Assembly: GCA_003599415.1 (NCBI GenBank)
Contig: QZKB01000137.1
Location: 1 to 59,209, forward strand
Length of the DNA stretch: 59,209 bases
DNA from: Ignavibacteriales bacterium
GTDB lineage: Bacteria; Bacteroidota; Ignavibacteria; Ignavibacteriales; SURF-24
Reading direction: 5' to 3'
The translations under genes were made by a program, and so were the position numbers. Shown piece after piece: positions 38,614 to 46,984 of the stretch (position 1 is the first letter of the stretch; every line of letters begins with the position of its first letter). The notes beneath the pieces are model-generated. The model ran no database searches. It saw only the letters and a program-made list of their open reading frames with translations, and was not told where the DNA came from.

Positions 38614-39387
38614 TCAGGCTGCAATTATAACTTCTACACCGGCTTTCTCAATTCTTTCAACTTCTTCAGCAGGTGCAGTTGAATCAGTTATTATTTTTGA
38701 AACCTGTTTAATTTCTGCATAAGCGGCAATACCTGTCTGGCTGAATTTGCTTCCGTCAACAAGTATAATAACTTCTTTTACATAGTTAATAATAAATTTC
38801 TTCAAATCGATTTCAAGAAGATGAGTATCGGTTAATCCGTTTTCCATTGAAATACCCGCGGCGCCGAGAAAAGCTTTTTTGATTATTAAGCCGTTAAAGA
38901 ATTCACTGTTTGAAAGCCCGATTATTGAACCGGTTGTGTGTCGTAAATATCCACCCGGAAGCAGAACATTAAAATCGTTACAGCCCATTAATTCAATTGC
39001 CGTCCATAATCCGGTAGGAATTATAGTAACATCTTTCAGATCATCTCTTTTCCTAAGCTCGTGTGCTAATGATATTACTGTTGTACTTGCATCTAAAAGG
39101 ATTGAATCCTGTGAATCTACAAGTGATGCGGCAACTTTTCCAATCTTATGCTTTTTATGAAGATTAATATTTCTTCTTATATCAAATGAATATTCCTGCC
39201 GGACGCGTTCTTCAATTAAGCGTGCACTACCGTGCGTTCTCACAATTTTTCCTTTCCTTGCAAGATTGCTCAGGTCGGATCTGATTGTGACTAAAGTAAC
39301 GTTAAGCTGCTGTGCCAGTTCCTGCACGGTTGTGCTTTCTTTGCCGGCTAATATTTCTAAAATCTTTTTATGACGATTGCTTATCAT
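38614..39387 (-). CDS. DeoR/GlpR-family transcriptional regulator of the fucose operon
   Basis: A 257-residue regulator. Residues 1-60 form the DeoR winged helix (RHKKILEILAGKESTTVQELAQQLNVT, SDLSNLARKGKIVRTHGSA). The remainder is the sugar-phosphate-isomerase-like sensor domain (IGKVAASLVDSQDSILLDASTT, LLPGGYLRHTTGSIIG, KAFLGAAGIS, VKEVIILVDGSKF). Such proteins usually repress catabolic operons until a phosphorylated sugar intermediate binds; fuculose 1-phosphate is the natural candidate. It is the first gene of the leftward operon, so it is autoregulated if it binds the repeats found upstream at 39,429-39,487. Confidence 0.92.
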   Translation of the reverse strand: MISNRHKKILEILAGKESTTVQELAQQLNVTLVTIRSDLSNLARKGKIVRTHGSARLIEERVRQEYSFDIRRNINLHKKHKIGKVAASLVDSQDSILLDASTTVISLAHELRKRDDLKDVTIIPTGLWTAIELMGCNDFNVLLPGGYLRHTTGSIIGLSNSEFFNGLIIKKAFLGAAGISMENGLTDTHLLEIDLKKFIINYVKEVIILVDGSKFSQTGIAAYAEIKQVSKIITDSTAPAEEVERIEKAGVEVIIAA

Positions 39388-39760
39388 AAATCCTGTTAAT
39401 TGTTGAACAGCAAAATAAGAAAAATTTACGTTTACACGCCAATTATTTTTCTTTTCATTTTGAAATATTTTCGTTTATCTTCGTTTAATTAGGATTAAAA
39501 TGTTAAATGTGAGATCAGGGCAATGAAAATCTACTATTAAAAGAATGAATAATGTTTGTGAAAAATTGAACCTGAAAATTTATCAAGTATATTTCTTTCT
39601 TCTCTCGAAGGTGATGGAAATTTCCAATCGTTTACGCTTAATTATAATAACTGTTAAGATGCTACTATTCTATTTATATTAAATTCTTTTATTCAAACTT
39701 CTTGACATGTTAGATTTTTTTATTTAAGTAGCAATTAATTTTTTACAACATTAGCGGATT
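39388..39760. promoter_or_regulatory. Divergent regulatory region with CGTTTA repeats
   Basis: This 373-bp gap separates the leftward fucose operon from the rightward signalling cluster and contains no credible gene. CGTTTA occurs at 39429, 39472, 39482 and 39629 on the plus strand. The middle two are exactly 10 bp apart within TTCGTTTATCTTCGTTTAA. TTTCGTTT-type direct repeats one helical turn apart are typical DeoR-family operators (as in AgaR). They lie 85-100 bp before the DeoR gene start, suiting autorepression. Confidence 0.5.
39702..39730 (+). promoter_or_regulatory. Candidate sigma-70 promoter for the signalling cluster
   Basis: A consensus -35 box TTGACA (39702-39707) is followed after 17 bp by TAAGTA (39725-39730), a weak -10. 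The first gene starts 30 bp later. The -35 is perfect but the -10 is poor, so the site is only a candidate. Confidence 0.3.
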
Positions 39761-40723
39761 ATGAAATACTTTATACTGAATGTTGTTTTTATTTGCCTTG
39801 CTGTTAACATTTCAATTGCACAGCCAAAATTAAAAAAAGCCACCTTCATTCCGCACTGGATTCCGCAAGCCCAGTTTGCAGGTTATTTTATGGCTTATGA
39901 AAAGGGAATTTATAAAAAGTACGGAATTGATTTGGAAATACTAACCGGCGGGCCCAAGAATCCTTCTTCAATTTATATGGAAAATGGGAAAGTAGACTTT
40001 GCCTGCCTTTGGCTTACAAATGCAATCCAAATGAGGGAGAAAGGAATTAAAGTAGTAAATATTAGCCAGATAATAAATAAATCGGCGCTAATGCTTGTAG
40101 CAAAAAAATCAAGCGGCATTCATAAAATAGAAGATATGAATGGAAAAAAGGTCGGAATTTGGGGCGGTGATTTCAGGATTCAACCTATGGCTTTCTTTAA
40201 AAATTATAATCTGAAAGTAAAACCAATTGTGCAGGGAAGTTCTCTCAATCTTTTCCTTATGGATGGAGTGGATGTGACCAGTGCAATGTGGTATAACGAA
40301 TATCATTCAATAGTAAATGCTGGTTTAAATGCCGATGAACTTACAACCTTCTTCTTTGCAGATTACGGTTTAAACTTTCCTGAAGAAGGTATCTATTGTC
40401 TGGAATCCACTTTTAAAAACGATCCCGAGTTGTGCAGTAACTTTGTTAAAGCTACTTTTGAAGGCTGGAATTATGCATTTGCAAATAAAGATGAAGCTGT
40501 ACAAACGGTTATCAGGTATATGAAAAAAGAAAAATTTCCGGTTAACATTGCGCATGAAACCTGGATGTTGAATAGAATGAAAGACCTGATTTTTCCCGAA
40601 AAAGGCATGAAAAATTTTGGCGCCCTTTCTGAAAAAGATTATAAATTTGTAGCAGAAAAACTGATGGAAAATAACCTGATCAAAAAAATACCGGAATTCA
40701 ATTTGTTCTATAAGCCATTTTAA
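39761..40723 (+). CDS. NMT1/THI5-like ABC-type solute-binding protein
   Basis: A 320-residue exported binding protein (signal peptide ending VNISIAQ). ATFIPHWIPQAQFAGYFMAYEKGIYKKYGIDLEI is the N-terminal lobe pattern of the THI5/NMT1 family (pyrimidine thiamine precursors, nitrate, sulfonates). Later segments are KVDFACLWLTNAIQMREKG, MNGKKVGIWGGDF and NFPEEGIYCLEST. No cognate BPD-type permease or ATPase of that family is adjacent. Instead a Cache-domain histidine kinase begins 12 bp downstream, so the protein more likely presents a ligand to the kinase than to a transporter (inference). Ligand unknown. Confidence 0.85.
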   Translation: MKYFILNVVFICLAVNISIAQPKLKKATFIPHWIPQAQFAGYFMAYEKGIYKKYGIDLEILTGGPKNPSSIYMENGKVDFACLWLTNAIQMREKGIKVVNISQIINKSALMLVAKKSSGIHKIEDMNGKKVGIWGGDFRIQPMAFFKNYNLKVKPIVQGSSLNLFLMDGVDVTSAMWYNEYHSIVNAGLNADELTTFFFADYGLNFPEEGIYCLESTFKNDPELCSNFVKATFEGWNYAFANKDEAVQTVIRYMKKEKFPVNIAHETWMLNRMKDLIFPEKGMKNFGALSEKDYKFVAEKLMENNLIKKIPEFNLFYKPF

Positions 40724-40735
40724 TATTCAACTTGT

Positions 40736-43363
40736 ATGAAAAAAATTCTTAGTAACAGAGGTTTAGCTTTTAAGATGATTCTTCTCATCTTTTCATGTAT
40801 TGCTCTTGTTTTTGCTGTTATCTTCATTTATAACTACAAAGTATCAAGTGATATTATAAGAAGGAATGTTGAGGAGAACGCACGAAATTTTACTTCAAGC
40901 ACCGTTGTTAAAGTTGATAACGTCTTACGTTCGGTTGAAAAAGTAATAGATAATGCCGCAATATTTTTGGAGAAATCGGATTACAGCGATAATAAAATAC
41001 AGAACCTGCTTAAAGTAATTGTGGCTAAAAACAGTGAGATCTATGGCTCTACAATTGCGTTTGAACCATATTCGTTTATTAAATCCGAAAAGTATTATGC
41101 CCCTTACTATTTTAAACGAAATGATTCGCTTAAGTACGCTTCGCTTACAGATGATAAGTATGATTATATTCACCAGGACTGGTACCAGATTCCAAAAGAA
41201 TTAGACAGGCCACTCTGGAGCGAACCATATTTTGATGAGGGTGGCGGAGATATTGTTATGTCTACTTACTCCGTTCCATTGTACAGGAATGTAAATGGAA
41301 AGAGAGAGTTCTGGGGAATTTTTACTGCCGACATTTCTCTTGACTGGTTGCAGAAATTAGTATCGTCTATTAAAGTTTCCGAAACCGGTTACGGTTTTAT
41401 GATTTCACGTTCCGGTAAACTTGTTACACATCCAATGAAAGATGTGATTATGAATGAAACGATATTCAGTATAGCAGAAGAAAGAAATTATCCGGCTTTA
41501 AGAGATATCGGTAGAAAAATGGTAAATGGTAACACAGGATTTGAAAAACCCGATTATAAAAGTCTTGCAGGTGGAAAATCAAGTTGGATAGCTTATGCAC
41601 CGGTTACATGTAACGGATGGTCACTTGGAATTGTTCATCCTATTGATGAATTGATGGCTGATGTAACTAACCTAAGTGAAACGGTATTCTTTCTTGGGGC
41701 GGGAGGCGCAGTATTTTTACTTCTCGTAATTATTTTTATTTCAAGATCAATTACGAGTTCGTTACGGCATCTGGCTGTTGCAACCGAGGAATTCGCAACG
41801 GGAAATTTTGATGTTGAACTTCCGCAGGTAAAATCCAAAGATGAAATAGGAAAACTAACACAGTCTTTTACGGCAATGCAGAAAGCTCTGAAAGATACAA
41901 TTCAAAAATTAAAAAAAGCTAATGAAGGACTTGAAGATTACAGCCATAACCTGGAAGAAAAAGTTTTAGCAAGAACTTTAGAGTTGAATGAAAAAAACAC
42001 ACAACTTGATGCGGCATTTAAGAATGTTAAAACTCTTAGTGAAATAGGCCAGAAGATAACATCAACTCTTAACCTGGAATTAATTTTTAACACAGTATAT
42101 GAAAGTGTGAATTCGCTTTTAGATGCCTCGGTATTTCTTATACTAATTTATAATAAAAAGGAAAACACCTTAGACTGTAAGCTTTCAATTGAAAAAGGTG
42201 AAAAGCTGCCCGAGTTTAGTTTTAATCTTGAAGATAAAAACAGGTTTGCCGTATGGTGCGTTAATAACCGCAAACCGGTATTTATGAACGATGTTGATGT
42301 GGATTACATAAATTACATTGAGCATAGAGTAAAACCCAAAGCAGGTACTTATGCGTCATCAATAATATATTTCCCACTTATTGTTGAAGACAGAATTATT
42401 GGTGCCATTTCTGTTCAGAGTTTTAAAAAGAATGCTTATAGCCAGGTCCATTTTGATATTCTGAACAACCTAGCAATGTATACTTCAATTGCGCTTGATA
42501 ACGCATATGCTTATGAAGCAATCAATGCTGCACATAAAGAATTGAAAGAAGCCCAGTCACAATTAGTCCAGGCTGAAAAAATGGCTTCACTTGGACAGCT
42601 AACAGCAGGCATTGCTCATGAAATAAAGAATCCATTGAATTTTATAAATAACTTTTCCGAATTATCAATTGACCTTTCAAAAGAATTAGTGGAAGAACTT
42701 GAGCAGCATAAAGATAAAATTGATTCTAAATCCCTGGATTATATCAATGAGATTATTGGCGACCTTGAGCAGAACGTTAAAAAAATAAATGAACATGGGA
42801 AACGCGCTGACAGTATTGTTAAAGGAATGCTACTACATTCGCGCGGCAAATCCGGCGAATTCCAGAAGATTGATATAAATAATCTGCTGGCAGAGTATGT
42901 TAATCTTGCTTACCACGGTTTCCGTGCGCAGGATTCCACATTCAATGTTAAAATTGAAACTGACTATGATAAGACTCTTGAGCCATTAAATGTAGTACCC
43001 CAGAACTTAAGCAGAGTATTTCTTAACACGATAAATAACGCCTGCTATTCGGTACACGAAAAGAAAAAGGAAAAGAAAGACAGTTTTGAACCCATTTTAT
43101 TTGTTGCAACAAAAGATCTTGACAGTAAAGTTGAGGTTAGAATAAGAGATAACGGAAAAGGTATTCCGAAAGACATACTTGAGAAAATCTTTAATCCTTT
43201 CTTTACCACAAAACCTACGGGTAAAGGTACCGGTTTAGGATTATCTCTAAGCTTTGATATAATTGTGCAGGAGCATAAAGGTGATATAAGAGTTGAGTCT
43301 GAAGAAGGTGAGTTTGCAGAATTCATAATTACATTACCCAAAAACTTATCGAGACAGTTATGA
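40736..43363 (+). CDS. Cache-HAMP-GAF sensor histidine kinase
   Basis: An 875-residue inner-membrane kinase. Order: membrane helix about 12-34; periplasmic double Cache domain about 40-300 (IYGSTIAFEPYSFI, YAPYYFKRN, YIHQDWYQIPKELDRPLWSEPYFDEGGGD, WGIFTADISLDWLQ); second helix about 312-335; HAMP to about 390; coiled coil; GAF about 445-600; HisKA with GIAHEIKNPLNF (phospho-His H628); HATPase with NLSRVFLNTINNACYSV, IRDNGKGIPKDIL and GKGTGLGLSLS. The Cache domain probably senses a small organic molecule or its binding protein. Its stop overlaps the next gene's ATG by four bases, so the response regulator at 43,360 is its partner. Confidence 0.95.
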   Translation: MKKILSNRGLAFKMILLIFSCIALVFAVIFIYNYKVSSDIIRRNVEENARNFTSSTVVKVDNVLRSVEKVIDNAAIFLEKSDYSDNKIQNLLKVIVAKNSEIYGSTIAFEPYSFIKSEKYYAPYYFKRNDSLKYASLTDDKYDYIHQDWYQIPKELDRPLWSEPYFDEGGGDIVMSTYSVPLYRNVNGKREFWGIFTADISLDWLQKLVSSIKVSETGYGFMISRSGKLVTHPMKDVIMNETIFSIAEERNYPALRDIGRKMVNGNTGFEKPDYKSLAGGKSSWIAYAPVTCNGWSLGIVHPIDELMADVTNLSETVFFLGAGGAVFLLLVIIFISRSITSSLRHLAVATEEFATGNFDVELPQVKSKDEIGKLTQSFTAMQKALKDTIQKLKKANEGLEDYSHNLEEKVLARTLELNEKNTQLDAAFKNVKTLSEIGQKITSTLNLELIFNTVYESVNSLLDASVFLILIYNKKENTLDCKLSIEKGEKLPEFSFNLEDKNRFAVWCVNNRKPVFMNDVDVDYINYIEHRVKPKAGTYASSIIYFPLIVEDRIIGAISVQSFKKNAYSQVHFDILNNLAMYTSIALDNAYAYEAINAAHKELKEAQSQLVQAEKMASLGQLTAGIAHEIKNPLNFINNFSELSIDLSKELVEELEQHKDKIDSKSLDYINEIIGDLEQNVKKINEHGKRADSIVKGMLLHSRGKSGEFQKIDINNLLAEYVNLAYHGFRAQDSTFNVKIETDYDKTLEPLNVVPQNLSRVFLNTINNACYSVHEKKKEKKDSFEPILFVATKDLDSKVEVRIRDNGKGIPKDILEKIFNPFFTTKPTGKGTGLGLSLSFDIIVQEHKGDIRVESEEGEFAEFIITLPKNLSRQL

Positions 43364-43734
43364 AAATTTTAGTGGTGGATGATGAACTTGATATTCAATC
43401 TTTGTTTCAGCAGAAATTTAAGAATGAATTAAAAGAGGGAAAGATCAAATTCCATTTTGCATATTCGGCTGAAGATGCATTACAGTTTCTTGATACATTA
43501 CACGCAGCCGAAATTGTACTTATTCTTTCTGATATCAACATGCCCGGAATGACAGGCCTTGAGTTGTTACGGGTATTAAAGGAAAAATATTCTCATCTGA
43601 AAGTGTTTATGATAACTGCTTACGATGATGAAGAAAAACATTCCAAGGCAATAAAATACGGTGCAGATAAATACCTTACCAAGCCGATAGATTTTGAAGA
43701 ATTAAAAAACGCAATACAATCAATAAATACTTAA
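43360..43734 (+). CDS. Single-domain response regulator (CheY-like)
   Basis: A 124-residue receiver domain without output domain. The acidic pocket is VVDDEL, the phospho-acceptor D58 lies in LSDINMPG, and T86 and K108 (MITAYDD, LTKPID) complete the active site. It overlaps the kinase gene by ATGA (43,360-43,363), indicating translational coupling. Having no output domain, it probably passes phosphate or acts by binding, possibly to the phosphatase encoded next. Confidence 0.95.
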   Translation: MKILVVDDELDIQSLFQQKFKNELKEGKIKFHFAYSAEDALQFLDTLHAAEIVLILSDINMPGMTGLELLRVLKEKYSHLKVFMITAYDDEEKHSKAIKYGADKYLTKPIDFEELKNAIQSINT

Positions 43735-43747
43735 TTATGAGGAGTCA

Positions 43748-44917
43748 ATGCCTGAGAAAATAATGGTGGTAGATGATGAACCTGATCTGGAATCATTGAT
43801 AAGGCAAAGGTTCAGAAAAAAAATCCGTGAAAACGAATATGACTTTGTATTTGCAAACAACGGATTGCAAGCTTTAACAAAATTACTTGAACACCCGGAT
43901 ATCGGCTTAATCCTTACCGATATTAATATGCCGGAGATGGATGGACTAACATTGCTGGCAAGACTGAACGAACTGAAAAATCCCGCTTTAAGAACCGTTA
44001 TAGTTTCAGCATATGGAGATATGGACAACATCAGAACGGCAATGAACCGCGGAGCTTTCGACTTTGTAACCAAACCTGTTGATTTTACAGACCTGGAAAC
44101 AACAATCAATAAAACCATCCAGGAACTTGAGCTGTTAAGAAATTTCCAGAAGGAACACGACCAGCTTATAGCCATTCAGCATGATCTTTCTATTGCACGC
44201 AGTATCCAGCAGGCTATATTGCCAAAGAAATTTCCACCTTTTCCGGAAAGAAAGGAATTTGAAATTTATGCATCAATGAATGCAGCAAAGGAAGTTGGTG
44301 GTGATTTTTTTGATTTCTTTCTGGTTGATAAGGACAGGCTTGGTTTTGTAATGGCAGATGTTTCCGGTAAAGGTATTCCAGCGGCAATTTTTATGGCAGT
44401 AAGCAGAACATTACTAAAGGCAACTGCATTAAAAGGTTTGAACGCAGGCGATAGCCTTGCTCATGTTAATAACCTGCTTTGTCCCGAAAGTATCGCATCA
44501 ATGTTTGTTACAATCTTTTACGGTGTTTTAAATACGGCTACAGGTGAAATTGAATATGCAAACGGCGGACACAATCCTCCGTATTTAATCCGTGAAGATG
44601 GTAAAGTAGAAGAGCTTGAGATGACAGGCGGTATTGCTCTCGGCATTATTGAAGGGCTTCCTTTTTCAGTTAAGAAAATTACTCTTAAACCTAATGAAGG
44701 AATATTCCTTTTTACTGATGGAGTAACGGAAGCATTTAATGTAAATGAAGATTTGTATTCTGAAGAAAGGCTGATTTCAAAACTGACTGATAATGCAAAG
44801 CTTAATTCAAAGGAACTTGCCGAAGCTGTAATTGCCGATGTGCATGTTTATTCTTCCGGTGTTCCGCAATCTGATGATATTACCGTTTTATCCCTGAAGT
44901 ATCTTGGTAACGGATAA
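43748..44917 (+). CDS. Response regulator with SpoIIE/RsbU-type PP2C phosphatase output
   Basis: A 389-residue soluble protein. Residues 1-120 are a receiver (VVDDEPD, D58 in LTDINMPEMDG, TKPVDF). A short helical linker leads to a PP2C SpoIIE domain from about 150 (ARSIQQAILP, FPPFPERKEFEIYA, AKEVGGDFFDFF with D186, MADVSGKGIPAAIFMA with D204, GHNPPYLI, LFTDGVTEAFN, QSDDITVL). Such phosphatases dephosphorylate STAS anti-anti-sigma factors. AGGAG stands five bases before the ATG. It therefore connects the histidine kinase to partner switching through the RsbW- and STAS-type proteins encoded immediately after. Confidence 0.95.
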   Translation: MPEKIMVVDDEPDLESLIRQRFRKKIRENEYDFVFANNGLQALTKLLEHPDIGLILTDINMPEMDGLTLLARLNELKNPALRTVIVSAYGDMDNIRTAMNRGAFDFVTKPVDFTDLETTINKTIQELELLRNFQKEHDQLIAIQHDLSIARSIQQAILPKKFPPFPERKEFEIYASMNAAKEVGGDFFDFFLVDKDRLGFVMADVSGKGIPAAIFMAVSRTLLKATALKGLNAGDSLAHVNNLLCPESIASMFVTIFYGVLNTATGEIEYANGGHNPPYLIREDGKVEELEMTGGIALGIIEGLPFSVKKITLKPNEGIFLFTDGVTEAFNVNEDLYSEERLISKLTDNAKLNSKELAEAVIADVHVYSSGVPQSDDITVLSLKYLGNG

Positions 44918-44920
44918 TTT

Positions 44921-45343
44921 ATGGCGGAAGTAAAATCGGTTAGCGTTGTTTTTCAAAATAAACTATCTGAGGTAAGCCGGTTAGGTGAAGTTGTTGAACA
45001 ATTCGGTTCTGAAAATAATCTTTCACCTGCCATTACTAATTCGGTTAACCTTGCCCTTGATGAAATCATTACTAATACGATTTCATACGGTTACAAGGAC
45101 GATGCTGAACACCAGATATGGCTTAATCTTAAAATTGAAGGAAACCTGCTTGTAGCAGAGATTGAAGATGACGGGCTTCCGTTTAATCCTCTTGAAAAAC
45201 CTGATGTTGATACTAATCTGCCTCTTGAAGATAAATCAGTTGGGGGACTTGGAATTCATCTTGTTAGGAAACTAATGGATGAAATAAATTATCAGTTTGT
45301 AAATAATAAAAATGTTTTACTCATAAAAAAGAAAATCGCATAA
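44921..45343 (+). CDS. RsbW/SpoIIAB-like anti-sigma serine kinase
   Basis: A 140-residue GHKL ATPase. The N-box reads LALDEIITNTISYGY (E48, N52), the G1 box EIEDDGLPFNP (D83/D84, G85), and the G2 region SVGGLGIHLVRKL (108-111). These are the features of a catalytically intact RsbW-type kinase that phosphorylates STAS proteins and sequesters a target. The start is three bases after the phosphatase stop. Its DDGLPFNPLEKP stretch is the template for recognising a degenerate homologue fused to the permease at 52,340. Confidence 0.93.
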   Translation: MAEVKSVSVVFQNKLSEVSRLGEVVEQFGSENNLSPAITNSVNLALDEIITNTISYGYKDDAEHQIWLNLKIEGNLLVAEIEDDGLPFNPLEKPDVDTNLPLEDKSVGGLGIHLVRKLMDEINYQFVNNKNVLLIKKKIA

Positions 45344-45356
45344 AGGAGAATCTACA

Positions 45357-45689
45357 GTGGAATTAATAGAAAGAAAAAACAATGACGTACTAATTCTTGA
45401 AACCCATGGCAAACTTGATTCAAACACTTCTTCTCAGCTTGAACAAAAATTGATTTCCGAGATAGATGCCGGTACCTCAAAAATAATTGTCGATTGTTCA
45501 AAGCTGGATTATATAAGCAGTGCCGGTTTAAGAGTTTTGCTTGTTGGTGCCAAGAAACTTAAAGCAATCAACGGAAAAATTGTTCTATGTTCTTTGCAGG
45601 ATTATATCAAAGAAGTTTTTGAAATAGCCGGTTTCACCGCAATATTTCCAATACATCCCGATTTAACATCTGCTTTGGACAATATATAA
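45357..45689 (+). CDS. STAS-domain anti-anti-sigma factor (first of three)
   Basis: A 110-residue STAS protein. The start is GTG at 45357, supported by AAAGGAGA at 45,342-45,349; no earlier in-frame ATG fits. GKLDSNTSSQLEQKL and KIIVDCSKLDYISSAGLRVLLVG are the RsbV/SpoIIAA landmarks, with S54-S55 in the SSAG phosphorylation loop. It lies 13 bp after the RsbW-like gene and is the natural substrate of that kinase and of the SpoIIE-type phosphatases nearby. Confidence 0.93.
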   Translation: MELIERKNNDVLILETHGKLDSNTSSQLEQKLISEIDAGTSKIIVDCSKLDYISSAGLRVLLVGAKKLKAINGKIVLCSLQDYIKEVFEIAGFTAIFPIHPDLTSALDNI

Positions 45690-45701
45690 GCAGCAATATA
45701 C

Positions 45702-45716
45702 ATCTGTAATACAGAT
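45702..45716 (+). other. Small intercistronic hairpin
   Basis: ATCTGT (45702-45707) and ACAGAT (45711-45716) with loop AAT form a short stem. A run of six A, not T, follows, so it is not a rightward terminator. It lies 30 bp before the lipoprotein start. Confidence 0.25.
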
Positions 45717-45745
45717 TCAAAAAAGGATTATTGAGGAGTGTTGAC

Positions 45746-46969
45746 ATGGGAAAAAGTGCCAGGTTCATTTCTGTTTTTTTTGTTGCGTGTACCTTATTAT
45801 TTTCAGGATGCTCTGATGATGACACTTCGCCGTCAGAGTCAGTTGAAACAAAAGAAATAAAAGTTGGAGCAATGTTTTCATTAACCGGTGACTGGTCATC
45901 GCTTGGTAAAGCAAGCCAATCCGCTTTAAACATTGCCGTAGAAAATATCAATTCATATTTTGCATCCATCAGTTCGAATATTCGTATAAAGCTTGTAATT
46001 GAAGATACAAAGCTTGATACAACTATTGCATTGGAGAAAATAAAAAGTCTTGCGGCTGCCGGTGTAAGATTTATAATTGGTCCGCAATCAAGCAAGGAAG
46101 TAGCCGCCATAAGAGGTTATGCAAATCAGAATAATATAATTGTTATTAGCCAGGGAAGCACTGCGGGAACTCTTGCAATTCCGGCAGATAATATCTTCAG
46201 GTTTTGTCCGTCGGATTCGCTTGAAGGAGCGGCAATGGCAAGACTAATGTTCAATGAAGGTATGAGATCAATTATTAGTATAAGCAGTATGGATGCCGGT
46301 AACCTTGGATTACAGAAAGCAGCCGAAATAAGTTTTAAAAGTCTTGGTGGATTTGTTACAACAAGTTCTAACTATAATGCCGGTTTAACAGATTTTAGTT
46401 CGTTGTTACCTGTTATAAATTCAAGTGTTCAATTGCAGATTTCCTCTTTCGGGAAAAACGAAGTAGGTGTTTACATTGCAGGCTTTGATGAAGTTATTGA
46501 GTTATTCAAACAGGCTTTGTCTTATCCTGATCTTTATTCTGTTAAATGGTATGGCAGTGATGGAATGGTATTAAACGAAAAAATCTTAAGTGATACCGCC
46601 GCTTCAAGATTTGCCGAAATGACAAAATATCCGTGTCCTACTTATGGATTGGATCTAAGTACAAAATACAAATGGGAACCAATAGTTACCATGATAAACA
46701 ATGAAATTGGTTTTCAGCCGGATGCTTTTGGGCTTTCTACTTATGATGCGCTCTGGGTTGTTGCCCTGTCATATCTTTCCAACAATGGTTCAGATAATTT
46801 TGCTAACCTTAAAAAGATTTTTGTTCAGACTGCAGATTCTTATTACGGGCTTACGGGCGCTACCGTGCTTAACAATGCGGGCGACAGGAAATTTGGATTT
46901 TATGATTACTGGGAAATTAAAAAGCAAAACGGTGTATACAACTGGGTGCTTACTGGTAATTCTAATTGA
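45746..46969 (+). CDS. Periplasmic-binding lipoprotein (type 1, Leu/Ile/Val-receptor family)
   Basis: A 407-residue lipoprotein with lipobox LLFSGC (lipid Cys near 21). The binding domain shows IKVGAMFSLTGDWSSLGKASQSALNIAVENIN, FIIGPQSSKEVAAIRGYANQ, GSTAGTLAIPADNIFRFCPSD and GLSTYDALWVVALSYL, as in ABC or receptor-type ligand-binding proteins of the Peripla_BP_6 type. The start chosen is ATG 45746, with GAGGAG at 45733-45738; an upstream in-frame TTG at 45731 would overlap that ribosome site. No LivHM-type permease is adjacent; a PAS histidine kinase gene follows 15 bp later. Confidence 0.9.
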   Translation: MGKSARFISVFFVACTLLFSGCSDDDTSPSESVETKEIKVGAMFSLTGDWSSLGKASQSALNIAVENINSYFASISSNIRIKLVIEDTKLDTTIALEKIKSLAAAGVRFIIGPQSSKEVAAIRGYANQNNIIVISQGSTAGTLAIPADNIFRFCPSDSLEGAAMARLMFNEGMRSIISISSMDAGNLGLQKAAEISFKSLGGFVTTSSNYNAGLTDFSSLLPVINSSVQLQISSFGKNEVGVYIAGFDEVIELFKQALSYPDLYSVKWYGSDGMVLNEKILSDTAASRFAEMTKYPCPTYGLDLSTKYKWEPIVTMINNEIGFQPDAFGLSTYDALWVVALSYLSNNGSDNFANLKKIFVQTADSYYGLTGATVLNNAGDRKFGFYDYWEIKKQNGVYNWVLTGNSN

Positions 46970-46984
46970 TCATTTGGAGATTAA

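Noticed and set aside
45731..45745. TTG at 45731 as start of the lipoprotein
   Set aside because: The GAGGAG ribosome site lies inside this extension and ATG 45746 gives a normal lipoprotein signal.
45634..46110. 158-codon minus-strand open frame
   Set aside because: Antisense to the STAS gene end and the lipoprotein gene with its lipobox and ribosome site.
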